This document shows positions 16,827-25,607 of a stretch of 64,000 bases of DNA, one piece after another. The DNA is from Streptomyces sp. TP-A0356 (lineage in GTDB: Bacteria > Actinomycetota > Actinomycetes > Streptomycetales > Streptomycetaceae), in assembly GCF_001417775.1 (NCBI RefSeq), contig NZ_BBZJ01000031.1:1-64000 (forward strand). The letters are read 5' to 3'. The translations under genes were made by a program, and so were the position numbers. The stretch's first letter is position 1; every line of letters begins with the position of its first letter. The notes beneath the pieces are model-generated. The model saw only the letters and a list, made by a program, of their open reading frames with translations, was not told the DNA's origin and did no database searches.

Positions 16827-18419
16827 ATGGGAAGCAGTTCGGAAGGTAACCGCCGTCATTCGGTACTCGGCCTCCTGGCGGTGTGCATCGCCACCATCAT
16901 GCTGCCGGTGTCGCTCACCGGTTCGTCGGTGGCGATGCCCGGAGTGGCCGCGGAGTTCCACAACAGCCTGGCGGCCGGCCAGTGGATCGTGAACGGCTAC
17001 GATCTCACCTTCGCCGCCTTCATGCTGACGACCGGTTCGCTCGCCGACCTGTTCGGCAGGCGCCGGCTGTTTGCGCTGGGCAACGCGGTCTTCGCGGTCT
17101 GCTCGCTGATCTCCGCGGTCTCCACCGGCATCGTGACGCTCGATGTCGCGCGCGCGATCGCGGGCATCGGCGCGGCCGCCGTGCTGACCTCGGGCAGCGC
17201 CCTGCTGGCGAGCCTGTTCCAGGGCCCGGCGCTGGCGCGGGCGTTCTCCGTCTTCGGTGCCGCGGTTGGCGCCGGGCTCGCGTTCGGTCCGTTCATCGCC
17301 GGTGCGCTGCAGACGTCGTTCGGCTGGCGCGCCATCTTCCTGGTGCCCGCCATCGCCGGTGCCGTGGTGCTCGCCCTGTCGTTCCTGCTGCCGGAGTCGT
17401 CCGACCCGGAGGGCAAGACGGTGGACTGGCCGGGCATGATCAGCTTCACCGGCGCGCTGGCGACGCTGATCTGGGCGCTGCTCGAGGGCCCGCAGAGCGG
17501 CTGGGGCTCCCCGCTCAACGTCACCGCGTATGTGCTGTGCGCCGCGCTGCTGGTGGCCTTCGTGGTGGTGGAGGGCCGGCGCCGGCACCCGATGTTCGAC
17601 CTCAGCCTGTTCCGGCAGCCGCAGTTCGTCTCACTGTGCGTCGCGGTGGTCTCGCTGGTCTTCGGCTTCACCCCGCTGCTGGTCTACCTGCCCAGCTACC
17701 TGACGTCGGTCAACAGCGAGTCCACCTTCCACGCCGGCGTGGACCTGCTGATGCTGACCGTGCCGACGCTAGTCTTCCCGCTGATCACCGGCTACGCGCT
17801 GCGGTGGATCCCGATCCGGCACATGGTGACGCTCGCCGTGGCGCTCACCGCGGCCGGCACCGCCTGGCTGGTCGTCATCGCGCCGGGCGCCTCCAACTGG
17901 TTGGTGCTCGGGCCGTTCCTGGTGATCGGCACCGGGGTCGGCGTCTCGTTCGGCGTGATGGACGGCGCTGCGGTGGCTAGCGTGGAGCCGTCCCGGGCGG
18001 GCATGGCGGCCGGCATGTTCAACACGATGCGGCTGGCCGGTGAGGCCATCGCCATCGCCGTCGTCGGCTCGCTGCTGGTCAGCCTGACGGGCAGCCAGCT
18101 CACCGGGAGGCTCGCCGGCGACTCCGCGCTGCGTGGCGCCGCGCCCGCCGGGCTCGCCGACCAGCTCAACCAGGGCCAGCTCGCCGCCGCCCTGCGCTCC
18201 GTGCCGCAGGGCTCCAAGGCCGCGCTGACGTCGGTGGCCGAGGCGAGCTACACCGGCGCCCTGCACGAGGTGCTGTGGATCCTGGCCGGATTCTGCGCCC
18301 TCGCCGCCGTGCTGGTGGCCACCGTCGGGGCGCGGTCCGCCAAGCGGGCGGCCGAGCAGCCGCCGGCCGCGGCCGACGCGCCGGTCGGCGGCGCGGAGAG
18401 CGCCCCGACCCCCGCATGA
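16827..18419 (+). CDS. MFS drug exporter, DHA2 family
   Basis: 530-aa EmrB/QacA-type antiporter with about 14 membrane segments. Early motifs are SLTGSSVAMPGVAAEFHNS in TM1 and GSLADLFGRRRLFALGNAVF (motif A). ATG at 16,827 follows GAGGAAAG. The C-terminus is Ala/Pro-rich and cytoplasmic. Two matching palindromes lie in its upstream region. Unrelated in detail to the exporter at 5036. With the divergent oxidoreductase it resembles a quinone or antibiotic resistance pair under one regulator. Confidence 0.88.
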   Translation: MGSSSEGNRRHSVLGLLAVCIATIMLPVSLTGSSVAMPGVAAEFHNSLAAGQWIVNGYDLTFAAFMLTTGSLADLFGRRRLFALGNAVFAVCSLISAVSTGIVTLDVARAIAGIGAAAVLTSGSALLASLFQGPALARAFSVFGAAVGAGLAFGPFIAGALQTSFGWRAIFLVPAIAGAVVLALSFLLPESSDPEGKTVDWPGMISFTGALATLIWALLEGPQSGWGSPLNVTAYVLCAALLVAFVVVEGRRRHPMFDLSLFRQPQFVSLCVAVVSLVFGFTPLLVYLPSYLTSVNSESTFHAGVDLLMLTVPTLVFPLITGYALRWIPIRHMVTLAVALTAAGTAWLVVIAPGASNWLVLGPFLVIGTGVGVSFGVMDGAAVASVEPSRAGMAAGMFNTMRLAGEAIAIAVVGSLLVSLTGSQLTGRLAGDSALRGAAPAGLADQLNQGQLAAALRSVPQGSKAALTSVAEASYTGALHEVLWILAGFCALAAVLVATVGARSAKRAAEQPPAAADAPVGGAESAPTPA

Positions 18420-18440
18420 GCCATCGGGCACTCGGCCGTC

Positions 18441-18773
18441 GTGCAATTCCTTTGCTCACGCCGCATTCAGGACTGCAAGGGCGAAGTCTTCGAGGCCGGC
18501 CGTCTCGCAGTGCGCTGGTTCGAGCAGCAGGTCGGGCCTGAGAGACATCAGCTCCTGTCCAAGGAGACGAGTCTTGCCTGGAAGGCCCTGCGAGCGGCAA
18601 CCCGGCCGGCCATCGTCGAGAGCACGCAGGGCCGACGAATCTCCGGCATGAGGATCGGTCCCGCCGCCTATGCCCTCGTGACCAGCAGCGGAATGCTGCT
18701 GACACGAGGCGTTGTCCAACGTCTCCATCTGGCCGCCGCGCCCCCCACTGATCAGATGCTGGACAGGCTTTAG
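18441..18773 (+). CDS. Hypothetical protein, 110 aa
   Basis: Opens with GTG at 18,441 (MQFLCSRRIQDCKGEVFEAG) without a clear ribosome-binding site, and ends TSSGMLLTRGVVQRLHLAAA and MLDRL. It has no signal peptide and no motif I recognise. It may be a remnant of a longer gene. Base composition is compatible with coding. Confidence 0.3.
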   Translation: MQFLCSRRIQDCKGEVFEAGRLAVRWFEQQVGPERHQLLSKETSLAWKALRAATRPAIVESTQGRRISGMRIGPAAYALVTSSGMLLTRGVVQRLHLAAAPPTDQMLDRL

Positions 18774-18903
18774 GCATAGCGAATTACACGGAACGCAGGA
18801 CGGCGACCGCGGCCGAGACAACGGTCCGCCGATGGCCGTCGTACCTCCGCGGCGAGGGGCAGGGCGAGGTAGCGTTGTTACCGGCCGGTCAGCTCATGGG
18901 GTG

Positions 18904-20364
18904 TTACGTCTGCGGGACCGGTTCGCGCGTTGCTGTCCGGGGCGTCTCGGGTTCCCTGCGGCGTTGTGCGCTGTCGCTGATGCGGAGCAGGACGGCCACC
19001 GTGAGCCAGTTGGCGACCATGGATGAGCCGCCCTTGGCGAGGAACGGCAGGGCCTTGCCAGTGAGCGGGATCAGGCCAAGCACACCGCCGGAGACGACGA
19101 AGACCTGCAGCAGCAGGGCGCTGGCCAGCCCCACGGCGAGCAGTTTGCCGAACGGGTCGCGGGCCACGAGCCCGGCGCGCAGGCCGCGTTGGGCCAGAAT
19201 TGCGTACAGGAGGATGACCGCCATCACGCCGGCCGCGCCGAGTTCCTCGCCGACGGTGGTGAGGATGAAGTCACTGTTCCCGGCGAAGCCGATCAGCTCG
19301 GGGTGACCCTGGCCGAGACCGGTGCCGGTGACGCCGCCGCTGCCGAAGCTGAACAGGGCCTTGGCCAGCTGGTCGGACATGCCGGCTGCCTGACCCTTGG
19401 GGGTGAGGGCGTCCATGGGGTGCAACCAGGCCACCACCCGGCCGTGGACATGTGGCTCCAGCGAGCCGACGACGAAGGCGCCAACGGCGAACATGACGAC
19501 GCCGAACACCACCCAGCTGGTGCGCTCGGTGGCGAGATACAGCATGATCACGAAGAGGCCGAAGAAGATCAGTGAGGTGCCCAGGTCGCGTTCGAAGATG
19601 AGTACCAGCAGGCTGAGGATCCAGATGGTGACGATCGGGCCCATCTGCCGCCCTGGGGGCAGTCGCATGCCGAGCACGCGGCGCCCGGTGAGGGCCAACG
19701 CGTCGCGGTTGACGGTGAGGTAGCCGGCGAAGAACACCGCGATCATGATCTTCACGAACTCGCCGGGCTGCAGTGACAGTGGCCCCAGCAGGATCCACCG
19801 TTTGGCGCCGAACTGGTCGGCCCCGAAGAACGCCGGGGCCATCAGCAGCACCAAAGCGATGGTCATCATCACGTAGAGGTAGCGCTGCAGCCATCGGTGG
19901 TCGCGCAGGGCGAGGAGTACGCCGATGCACACGCCCACGCCGATCACGGTCCACATCAACTGACCGTTGCCCGCTTGGGCTATGTGCAAATAGCGCTTGG
20001 CCGCGTACGTGATGTCGAGGCGGTGCAGCAGTACCAGGCCGAGACCGGTCAGCAGGAGGGCTATCGGCAGGATGAGCGGATCGGCCCGCGGTGCCCACAG
20101 CCGCACCGCGATGTGCGGGATGAGCGCGAGCAGGAAGACAGCCACCCCGAACCCGGCCAGCCCGGACGGCACTCCGCCCTGCATGGACAGTCCGACATAC
20201 GCGTACCCGCCCACGGTGATCAGCACGACCAGGACGAGCAGCCACGCCTCCGTGCGCCGCCGGTCCGGCGCCAGCGCAAACGCCTCGATGGACATGGTCC
20301 GCTCGGCGTCCGTCTCACGCGCCTCCGGCGACGGCAAGCCGGTCTCCCTCAGATTCCGCACCAT
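18904..20364 (-). CDS. FtsW/RodA/SpoVE-family (SEDS) peptidoglycan glycosyltransferase
   Basis: 486-aa polytopic membrane protein with about 10 segments. SEDS landmarks are visible: AKRWILLGPLSLQPGEFVKI, LIFERDLGTSLIFFGLF and IGFAGNSDFILTTVGEELGA (the catalytic-loop Asp region). It polymerises lipid II, usually with a class B PBP partner. No PBP gene is nearby, so it is an accessory SEDS gene rather than the dcw-cluster ftsW. ATG at 20,364 follows GGAGGCTCT. An inverted repeat at 20,496-20,515, shared with two other loci, lies about 130 bp upstream. Confidence 0.9.
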   Translation of the reverse strand: MVRNLRETGLPSPEARETDAERTMSIEAFALAPDRRRTEAWLLVLVVLITVGGYAYVGLSMQGGVPSGLAGFGVAVFLLALIPHIAVRLWAPRADPLILPIALLLTGLGLVLLHRLDITYAAKRYLHIAQAGNGQLMWTVIGVGVCIGVLLALRDHRWLQRYLYVMMTIALVLLMAPAFFGADQFGAKRWILLGPLSLQPGEFVKIMIAVFFAGYLTVNRDALALTGRRVLGMRLPPGRQMGPIVTIWILSLLVLIFERDLGTSLIFFGLFVIMLYLATERTSWVVFGVVMFAVGAFVVGSLEPHVHGRVVAWLHPMDALTPKGQAAGMSDQLAKALFSFGSGGVTGTGLGQGHPELIGFAGNSDFILTTVGEELGAAGVMAVILLYAILAQRGLRAGLVARDPFGKLLAVGLASALLLQVFVVSGGVLGLIPLTGKALPFLAKGGSSMVANWLTVAVLLRISDSAQRRREPETPRTATREPVPQT

Positions 20365-20480
20365 AGAGCCTCCACCCTTGGGTACCACGAGCCTGGGGAG
20401 TGCGTGGTCCCCGGCGATGGCGGTCGTAGCCCGTCAGAAGACGGCGGGCAACCGGCCCTGGTTCCTCCGTGTGGGCCTCG

Positions 20481-20515
20481 TCATAATAGTTGCTCACTTG
20501 CGTCAGTCTGCAAGT
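20481..20515. promoter_or_regulatory. Shared operator motif, site 1 (SEDS gene)
   Basis: ACTTGC-GTCAGTCT-GCAAGT (20,496-20,515) is a perfect 6-bp inverted repeat with an 8-nt spacer. Next to it is TCATAATAGTTGC, which recurs in inverted orientation beside site 3 at 29.6 kb. On the - strand TATTAT within this block could be the -10 box of the SEDS gene. Confidence 0.6.
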
Positions 20516-20539
20516 AAGAGATGTGACGGGCGCCGCTCA

Positions 20540-20782
20540 ATGCGGCAAGGGCGGAGGGCGCGGCTGCCCGGCGCCGACGCAGGCCGTGGGGCTGCCGCCC
20601 GCTCCTCGGCTGACGAGGACGTCGCGGCCTGGATACGCGCTGACCGCCCCCGCCTTGCCGATTCGCCCGGCACCGTGGACCTGTACGCGTTCATTCCCTC
20701 GCGCCGTATCCGCCGAGAAGTGGAGGCACAGCGCCCGAGCACCGAGGAAGAGATCCTTCGAGGCTTCCGCCGGCCAGACTGA
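20540..20782 (+). CDS. Hypothetical protein, 80 aa
   Basis: Starts MRQGRRARLPGADAGRG; the C-terminal half is convincingly protein-like (DEDVAAWIRADRPRLAD, TVDLYAFIPSRRIRREVEAQ, STEEEILRGFRRPD). Divergent from the SEDS gene across the operator. Possibly the C-terminus of a longer ancestral protein. Function unknown. Confidence 0.4.
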   Translation: MRQGRRARLPGADAGRGAAARSSADEDVAAWIRADRPRLADSPGTVDLYAFIPSRRIRREVEAQRPSTEEEILRGFRRPD

Positions 20783-20786
20783 GCGG

Positions 20787-21374
20787 TCACGCTCGGGCTC
20801 TGCGCGCTGCCGAACGCGGGCCCGTCTCCGCTGTGATGGCGGCGTCTTCGAAGGCCTGCAGTGCGGCGCGGCAGTGTTCCACTGCCTCTCGAGCGGCTGC
20901 GGCGCCTTTGGCTTCGACGTAGTCGCGGGCGGAGATCTTGGCGAGCCATTGGTGGAAACGTTCCAGGGCCGCATCGGATTCCTCGACCTCGGCGTAGGTG
21001 GCACGTCCGCAGGCGGTCTCCTGCTGGAGCACCTCCAGGAGGTCGGCGGGTGCGTGCGACGACTTCGGCGTATTCGTCGTCGCGTGCCGCGTTGAACTCG
21101 GCCACCGGCTCGGCGTGTTCGTGGGGTCGTTGATGAAGATGGACACGGAACGGGCGGTTTTGCCGTCGTCGCGGACGGAGCGAAGCAGGCGGCTGACCTG
21201 TTGGCGGACGGGGTCGCGGTCGGGCAGCAGGCAGACGGTCTGCTGCAGGTCGAGGGTGCCGAGAGAGCGCAGCTTGAGCCAGACCCGGACGCGGGTGGTG
21301 TCGCGGGCCGAGGCGGCGCTCACCGAGATGAGCGGGAAGCGTTCGTCTGGGGCTGCGCTCGTAGGCCCGTGCAT
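20787..21374 (-). CDS. ChrB-like N-terminal-domain protein with paired frameshifts
   Basis: 195-aa frame resembling the ChrB N-terminal-domain family found near chromate-resistance genes: FPLISVSAASARDTTRVRVW, LKLRSLGTLDLQQTVCLLPD, then QETACGRATYAEVEESDAAL and the C-terminal helices. In the middle (about 21,050-21,140) the expected sequence EHAEPVAEFNAARDDEYAEV is encoded in another frame, so two compensating indels replace about 30 residues. The start ATG lacks a good ribosome-binding site. ChrB proteins are proposed chromate sensors. This copy may be damaged. Confidence 0.5.
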   Translation of the reverse strand: MHGPTSAAPDERFPLISVSAASARDTTRVRVWLKLRSLGTLDLQQTVCLLPDRDPVRQQVSRLLRSVRDDGKTARSVSIFINDPTNTPSRWPSSTRHATTNTPKSSHAPADLLEVLQQETACGRATYAEVEESDAALERFHQWLAKISARDYVEAKGAAAAREAVEHCRAALQAFEDAAITAETGPRSAARRARA

Positions 21375-21652
21375 GGGTCGACCGTATGGCGCTGTGCGCG
21401 GGTGACGGTCCCGCCGTGGTGCCTGGTCAGGCCGGCCTTCGGCTTCTGGTGTCCGATGTCCCGGCCGGGTGCAGTGACCGTGCTGCCGGGGGGTGCGAGC
21501 AACGGCCGGGCGCGAGGGACCTGCGCGCTGACCTCCACGCCGGATTCCTGCTGGGTGCCGATCACGACCACGGTTGCGGTGCTGGCCGCGAGCACAGCGA
21601 GCGGGATCGCCCAGGCGAACGCGCCACGCTGTCGTTTCGCGTGTCCTCGCAT
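21320..21652 (-). CDS. Small single-pass membrane or secreted protein
   Basis: ATG at 21,652 follows AAGGG at 8 nt. N-terminal MRGHAKRQRGAFAWAIPLAV continues LAASTATVVVIGTQQ, a signal anchor, then a Pro-rich tail of low complexity. The last 18 codons overlap the ChrB-like gene. Only the first 50 residues look well conserved. Function unknown. Confidence 0.35.
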   Translation of the reverse strand: MRGHAKRQRGAFAWAIPLAVLAASTATVVVIGTQQESGVEVSAQVPRARPLLAPPGSTVTAPGRDIGHQKPKAGLTRHHGGTVTRAQRHTVDPCTGLRAQPQTNASRSSR

Positions 21653-21688
21653 GCTCGCGGCCCTTCTTCGTAGCACGTCTCCAGCGGG

Positions 21689-21992
21689 TCATCCGTAGGA
21701 GAGTTTGGCGCACGGGTCGTCGTTCGCGGACGGGGCCCCCTGGTTGACGGTCGACGTAGTTGTCTTCGGACGGCGAGTCGGCCGAGGCGGAATGCCCGGT
21801 GACGCAGTCCTGGCCGAGGATCAGCGTCAGGCCCTCCGTCGAGGTGGCGACCAGCTGGGCGCCGTGGAAGAGTTGGGCGAGGGTGGCCGCCTCGTCGTGC
21901 TGGCCGGTGCCGTAGCGGATGACGGTGGTGGTGTAGTCGGTGGTGGCCGCGATGGCGGCGGTGGTGCCGTTGTAGACGCCGAGCTTCTGCAA
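21689..21992 (-). pseudogene. LytR C-terminal-domain protein, frameshifted remnant
   Basis: Reading leftwards: LGVYNGTTAAIAATTDYTTT, IRYGTGQHDEAATLAQLFHG, AQLVATSTEGLTLILGQD, GHSASADSPSEDN. After a frameshift the other frame supplies STVNQGAPSANDDPCAKLSY and a stop at 21,691-21,689. This is the C-terminal LytR_C-type domain of a cell-wall-related protein whose N-terminal part is replaced by P-type ATPase sequence. Confidence 0.6.
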
Positions 21993-21994
21993 CG

Positions 21995-22590
21995 GAGGGC
22001 GGGCTCACGCTCCCGGGCCAAACGGCCCAGCCGGCCCAGCTCGGTGTCCGCGCCGACGGTGGTGCACGAGAGGGCGCCGAGAGCGCGCCCCGACCCGGTC
22101 CGACAGCCGCGCCGGCATACGCCATGCTCGACCGCTCGGCCAGGTGCGCCCGGGCCGCGAACGGCTCCGACCAGCTCGGCCTCCCCGGTCAGTGACGACT
22201 CGTCCACCAGCAGCCAACCCGGGCATCAGCGGGCACCACGTCCCCCGCCTCCAGCAGCACCACATCCCAAACCACCACCGCCTCGACGGACAGCTGGACC
22301 GGGGCGCCGTCCCGCAGGACACGGGCGGCGGGTGCTGTCAGATCGTGCAGGGCGTCGACCGCGCGTCCGGCCCGCCACTTACCCACTCGTCTCGGCGAGC
22401 GCAACCATGGCGATCACCACGAAGATCGCGACCGCGTCCGAGACCTCCCCGAACACGGCCGGCAGCACCCCGACCACGATCAGCAGCAGCTGAAGCGGCT
22501 CGGTCAACGGTCAGGGACTCGCCCAGCTCCTCAAGAAACCCCTCCCGCTCGACTGACTCCACGACCCTGCCGTGTTCTGCGCACTGGGCG
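21995..22590 (-). pseudogene. Cation-transporting P-type ATPase, frameshifted N-terminal fragment
   Basis: Several frames together give EREGFLEELGESLTV, LQLLLIVVGVLPAVFGEVSD, VAIFVVIAMVALAET, GKWRAGRAVDALHDLTAPAA, VVVWDVVLLEAGDVVPADAR and VDESSLTGEAELVGA. The last two are the actuator-domain motifs of P-type ATPases (the TGE loop). At least three frameshifts and no phosphorylation domain. The 3' end is fused to the LytR_C remnant. Confidence 0.7.
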
Positions 22591-22630
22591 CGGGCGCCGG
22601 GGACATGTCCCCCGGCGCCCGGCACGGTTG

Positions 22631-22864
22631 CTACTTCTTGTGGCAGCCCCACTTGCCGTTGACCTTCGTGTAGTGCTGGCCCTTGGGGCACTTCTTGTGT
22701 TTCGGCGTCTTCGTGGGGTCAGGTGCGGGCGCGTGCTGACTGCCAGCCGCTCTGGCATGTGCCGGTACCGCGAAGGCGCAACTCGTGGAGGCCACCGCTG
22801 CTCCGCTGGCCAGCATGCCTGCGGCGACACTGGCGGCCAGAGCGCGTACGATCCTGCTGCTCAT
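22631..22864 (-). CDS. Small secreted cationic protein, 77 aa
   Basis: ATG at 22,864 follows AAAGG. A Sec signal peptide (MSSRIVRALAASVAAGMLAS, then GAAVASTSCAFA) is followed by a short mature chain rich in Pro, Lys and His with TPKHKKCPKGQHYTKVNGKW and two cysteines near the end. The Lys-rich tail CPKGQHYTKVNGKWGCHKK resembles small secreted Streptomyces proteins of unknown role. Confidence 0.6.
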   Translation of the reverse strand: MSSRIVRALAASVAAGMLASGAAVASTSCAFAVPAHARAAGSQHAPAPDPTKTPKHKKCPKGQHYTKVNGKWGCHKK

Positions 22865-22899
22865 GTCGGCAACCTTTCTGTCGACGTCACTATTTCGAT

Positions 22900-23480
22900 T
22901 TTTGGCACCGCTCCCCGCAGTTCGCATCCTGAGCACGGGATAGTTTGGCCGATCTGAAGGTTGAGCCTTCTTCTCTTTCTTCGCGGTTTGTCGCGGTGCG
23001 GCGGGGAGGGTGACGTGGACGCGGCGACGGCGCAGGAAACGGAGGCGAGTTGAGTCGTAGATGGTGTATCGCTGGTGTCCACCAGGACTGGCGGGAGTCA
23101 TTCGGCGAATTGACTGCCCTCCAGCAGGCAGGAAATGGTCAACGCGAGCGTTCCCGTGCGGGTCCCACGGGCGGACATTTCCCGGCACGACACTGTTGGC
23201 GATTGGGCGCGCGCCGCGGAGGCAAGCATGCGGCTGGTACCTGGATTTTTCACCCAGACCAGGCAAAGGAGGCCGACGGCGGTGAGCGGTGACGAGGTTG
23301 TGGTGCTGCTTGACCTGAGCGCATCTAGGGCAAGTGCGCTGCCAACCCGCCTGCGAATGTGTCCGCCGTAATGGAGGCGATCGAGCAGCGGCACTTGGGG
23401 CACCCGCTGACCACCGATTCGCGCCAGGGCGTAGATCGAAATTACTCGTAATAGAGAAATGGCAGTGCTGTGACAATTCC
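22900..23480. other. No recognisable gene
   Basis: About 580 bp with open frames on both strands (for example 23,135-23,371 on + and 23,098-23,403 on -), none with a family match I recognise. Confidence 0.35.
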
Positions 23481-23483
23481 ATT

Positions 23484-23678
23484 GGCCGCGAGAAGCACCA
23501 GCAGCAGTTCCTGCACGCGGTCGCCCAGCAGAGGGCGACGCCGGGGACGTTGCTGAACCCGTTCAAGCTGTACCCCGTCCTGGGCGCAGGGCTGGAGACG
23601 CTGAGCGTCGACAGGGGCATGAGCCTGTACGACCTGGCGAAGCTGAAGCTGGCAATGAAGGATGTCTCAGGTGGATGA
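23484..23678 (+). pseudogene. LytR-CpsA-Psr (LCP) protein, internal fragment
   Basis: The frame gives REKHQQQFLHAVAQQRATPG, TLLNPFKLYPVLGAGLETLS and DRGMSLYDLAKLKLAMK before a stop. This matches the middle-to-late part of the LCP catalytic domain, including the region after the conserved RxxR helix seen in the intact LCP protein at 26,128 (DRTHRQQAFL). No start and no C-terminal part. Confidence 0.65.
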
Positions 23679-23689
23679 ACCCGTGGTCA

Positions 23690-24140
23690 GCTAATGCGAA
23701 GCGTCGAACATCGCGGATTTGGCATCCCAACCGTGAGGAATGCGGGAAGCGCCGCTGAACCGAGCAGCAGCGGGTGGGTGGCCTCCACGGCAACCCCTCC
23801 ATCGCGCGGGCGGTGGAGCAGGACTTGTCGGCCGCCTGCACCAGCCGACGCACGGCCTTCTCCCGGGCCTTCCGGTGGGCGTGCGACAGGGCGGCGATCA
23901 CGCTGAAGGCGGCGGTGTCCGTCGGCCAGAGCGCCCGCGGTGATCGGCCACTCGGCGCGCGGGGCGGCGGCCAGCGCGGTCATCGCCAGCACCACCCAGG
24001 TGAGCACGCCGGGTGCGGCGACTCCGTGTCCCGTGCGCGGGTGGGGCGGGGTCCTCATCGCCTACCGCCTCCCTTTCGGATGTCCCGGCCCTGCTCGGGT
24101 GGTGGCGGAACCCCGGGGCCCCTTACCCGAGTGGTTCTGG
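23690..24140 (-). other. Degenerate coding remnant, unidentified
   Basis: Reading leftwards from an ATG at 24,058: MRTPPHPRTGHGVAAPGVLT, then WVVLAMTALAAAPRAEWPIT, a membrane-like start. In another frame it continues VIAALSHAHRKAREKAVRRL and QAADKSCSTARAMEGLPWR. It looks like one frameshifted gene, but I do not recognise the family. Confidence 0.3.
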
Positions 24141-24150
24141 AATCCCTGTG

Positions 24151-24835
24151 TCAGATGAGCACCTGGTGCCGGTGCCGGTCCGACTCGACCGCGTCGTCCA
24201 GGTGCCAGTGCAGGTCGCGCACCCCTGGCTCCAGGGAGAGGCAGGAGATCACCTGCTCCAGCGCGGCGCCGACCTGGTGGTGATTGATGGTGGCGCGCAA
24301 GCTGGCGAGTTGGCCGTCGTCCTCGTAGCGGGCCCGCAGCCCGATCGGTGCTAGTCCGAATACGGCCTGGGCCTGCAGCAGGAGGGCTTGGAGGTGGGTC
24401 TCCGTCCCGCGCTCGCACCCCAGGTGCACGCTTGTGCGTACATGGGGCGTTCGGGGTCGGACCCGGCAGCCGGAGACCGGTCCAGCAGGCGTCCGGCCGG
24501 GCGCAGGACCAAGTGCACGGCCAGCACGGCGAGCGTGCCCAGCACAGCCAGTTCGAGCCGACCGGAGGCGGTCAGGATCCCGGCAGCGGCCGAACGCCAT
24601 AAGGTGGTGGCGGTGTTCAGGCTGCGCACCTCCGGCGCCGTCGCGCAGGATCACCCCGCCGCCCAGGAACCCGTTCCCGGACACCATCTAGGAGGCGACC
24701 CTGATGGGACTGCCGACGTTCCCGATGGCGACGCTGTAGAGCACGAACAGGGTGGCGCCGGTCGAGACCAGGGCGTTGGTGCGCAGGCCCGCCATCCCCG
24801 CGCGCCACTGCCGTTCGACCCTGCGCCGGCGTTTC
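24151..24835 (-). pseudogene. mgtC: MgtC/SapB-family membrane protein, amber stop and frameshifts
   Basis: Reading leftwards: ERQWRAGMAGLRTNALVSTG, ATLFVLYSVAIGNVGSPIRV, AS, then an in-frame TAG, then MVSGNGFLGGGVILRDG (the conserved SGIGFLG motif of MgtC). Further on SLNTATTLWRSAAAGIL and VHLVLRPAGRLLDR lie in a second frame, and the cytoplasmic C-terminal domain (EDDGQLASLRATINHHQVGA) in yet another. Role in the family: Mg2+ stress and acid adaptation at the membrane. This copy is dead. Confidence 0.8.
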
Positions 24836-24899
24836 CGCTCGTTCTGCCGGGCAGGGCCGCCCCGCAAGGGTGCTGTAGCAAGCCGAGTAAGTTGACGTC

Positions 24900-25073
24900 A
24901 TGCGCCCTACTGCGATCCTCGCCGCCGCGGACCACCTTTCCGCTGTTGCTGTGGGCGGCCATGGCCCTGCGCCATTCGGCTCGCACTTCCTGTCGATCGT
25001 CCTCGGTGCGCTGCTCGTCGGCCTCCCGCTCGTTGCCTGGCTCCTGTTGCGCGGTTACCGCGGTCCGAAGTGA
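24900..25073 (+). CDS. Small membrane protein, 57 aa
   Basis: ATG at 24,900. The product starts MRPTAILAAADHLSAVA, has a transmembrane helix HFLSIVLGALLVGLPLVAW with LLLRGYRGPK after it, and ends at 25,071-25,073. One membrane segment with a basic C-terminal tail. The ribosome-binding site is weak. Divergent from the mgtC pseudogene. Function unknown. Confidence 0.45.
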   Translation: MRPTAILAAADHLSAVAVGGHGPAPFGSHFLSIVLGALLVGLPLVAWLLLRGYRGPK

Positions 25074-25467
25074 CGGTCGACCGGACGAGCGGCCGGCCGT
25101 CTTCAGGTGTGGCGATGGTCCACCCAGGGCGCCCTGTCGGCGACTGCTGCCGTTCGGCTGTCAACTCGGAAGCCGGTTGATCAACCCTGTCGAGCGGTCG
25201 GCGCAGGGTTGCTGAGCCTGGCCGAGACGTTGCCGACTGCCCTGTCGTGTAGTGTCAGAAGTTACGCGATATGCGCGCGGATAGGTGATATCGGCAGATT
25301 GACGGAGGACTGCCGCCGGAATGGATCACCTGTCTTGCACAGGCTTGCCCCGGTCCTTTGCGGGGATCGCTGCGCACCCCCCCCCGCTGTGCAGGCTCAT
25401 CTCTAGGTCTCCTGCGGCACTGACGTGCGGGAATTGCCGCTGTTCGCTCGCATGCCATAGGCTCTAC
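25074..25467. other. No recognisable gene
   Basis: About 390 bp between the small membrane gene and the operator. I see no convincing coding frame. Confidence 0.35.
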
Positions 25468-25486
25468 ACTTGCAATATTGCGCAAC
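25468..25486. promoter_or_regulatory. Shared operator motif, site 2 (DUF6542-LCP operon)
   Basis: ACTTGC-AATATTGC-GCAAC matches sites 1 and 3 in arm sequence and 8-nt spacing. It is part of a larger symmetric patch, since TGCAATATT is repeated directly (25,471 and 25,489) and GCAATATTGC is itself a palindrome. Located about 120 bp before the first gene of the operon. Confidence 0.6.
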
Positions 25487-25607
25487 TGTGCAATATTCAT
25501 TGGGCGCGGACCGTCTTGGAAACCGAGGGCGCGAGTCACGGCGCGCTGTGTACGCGAGTCGGGCCCGGTTCACCATTACCGTCAGCGGATTCGGACGAGG
25601 AATGCGG

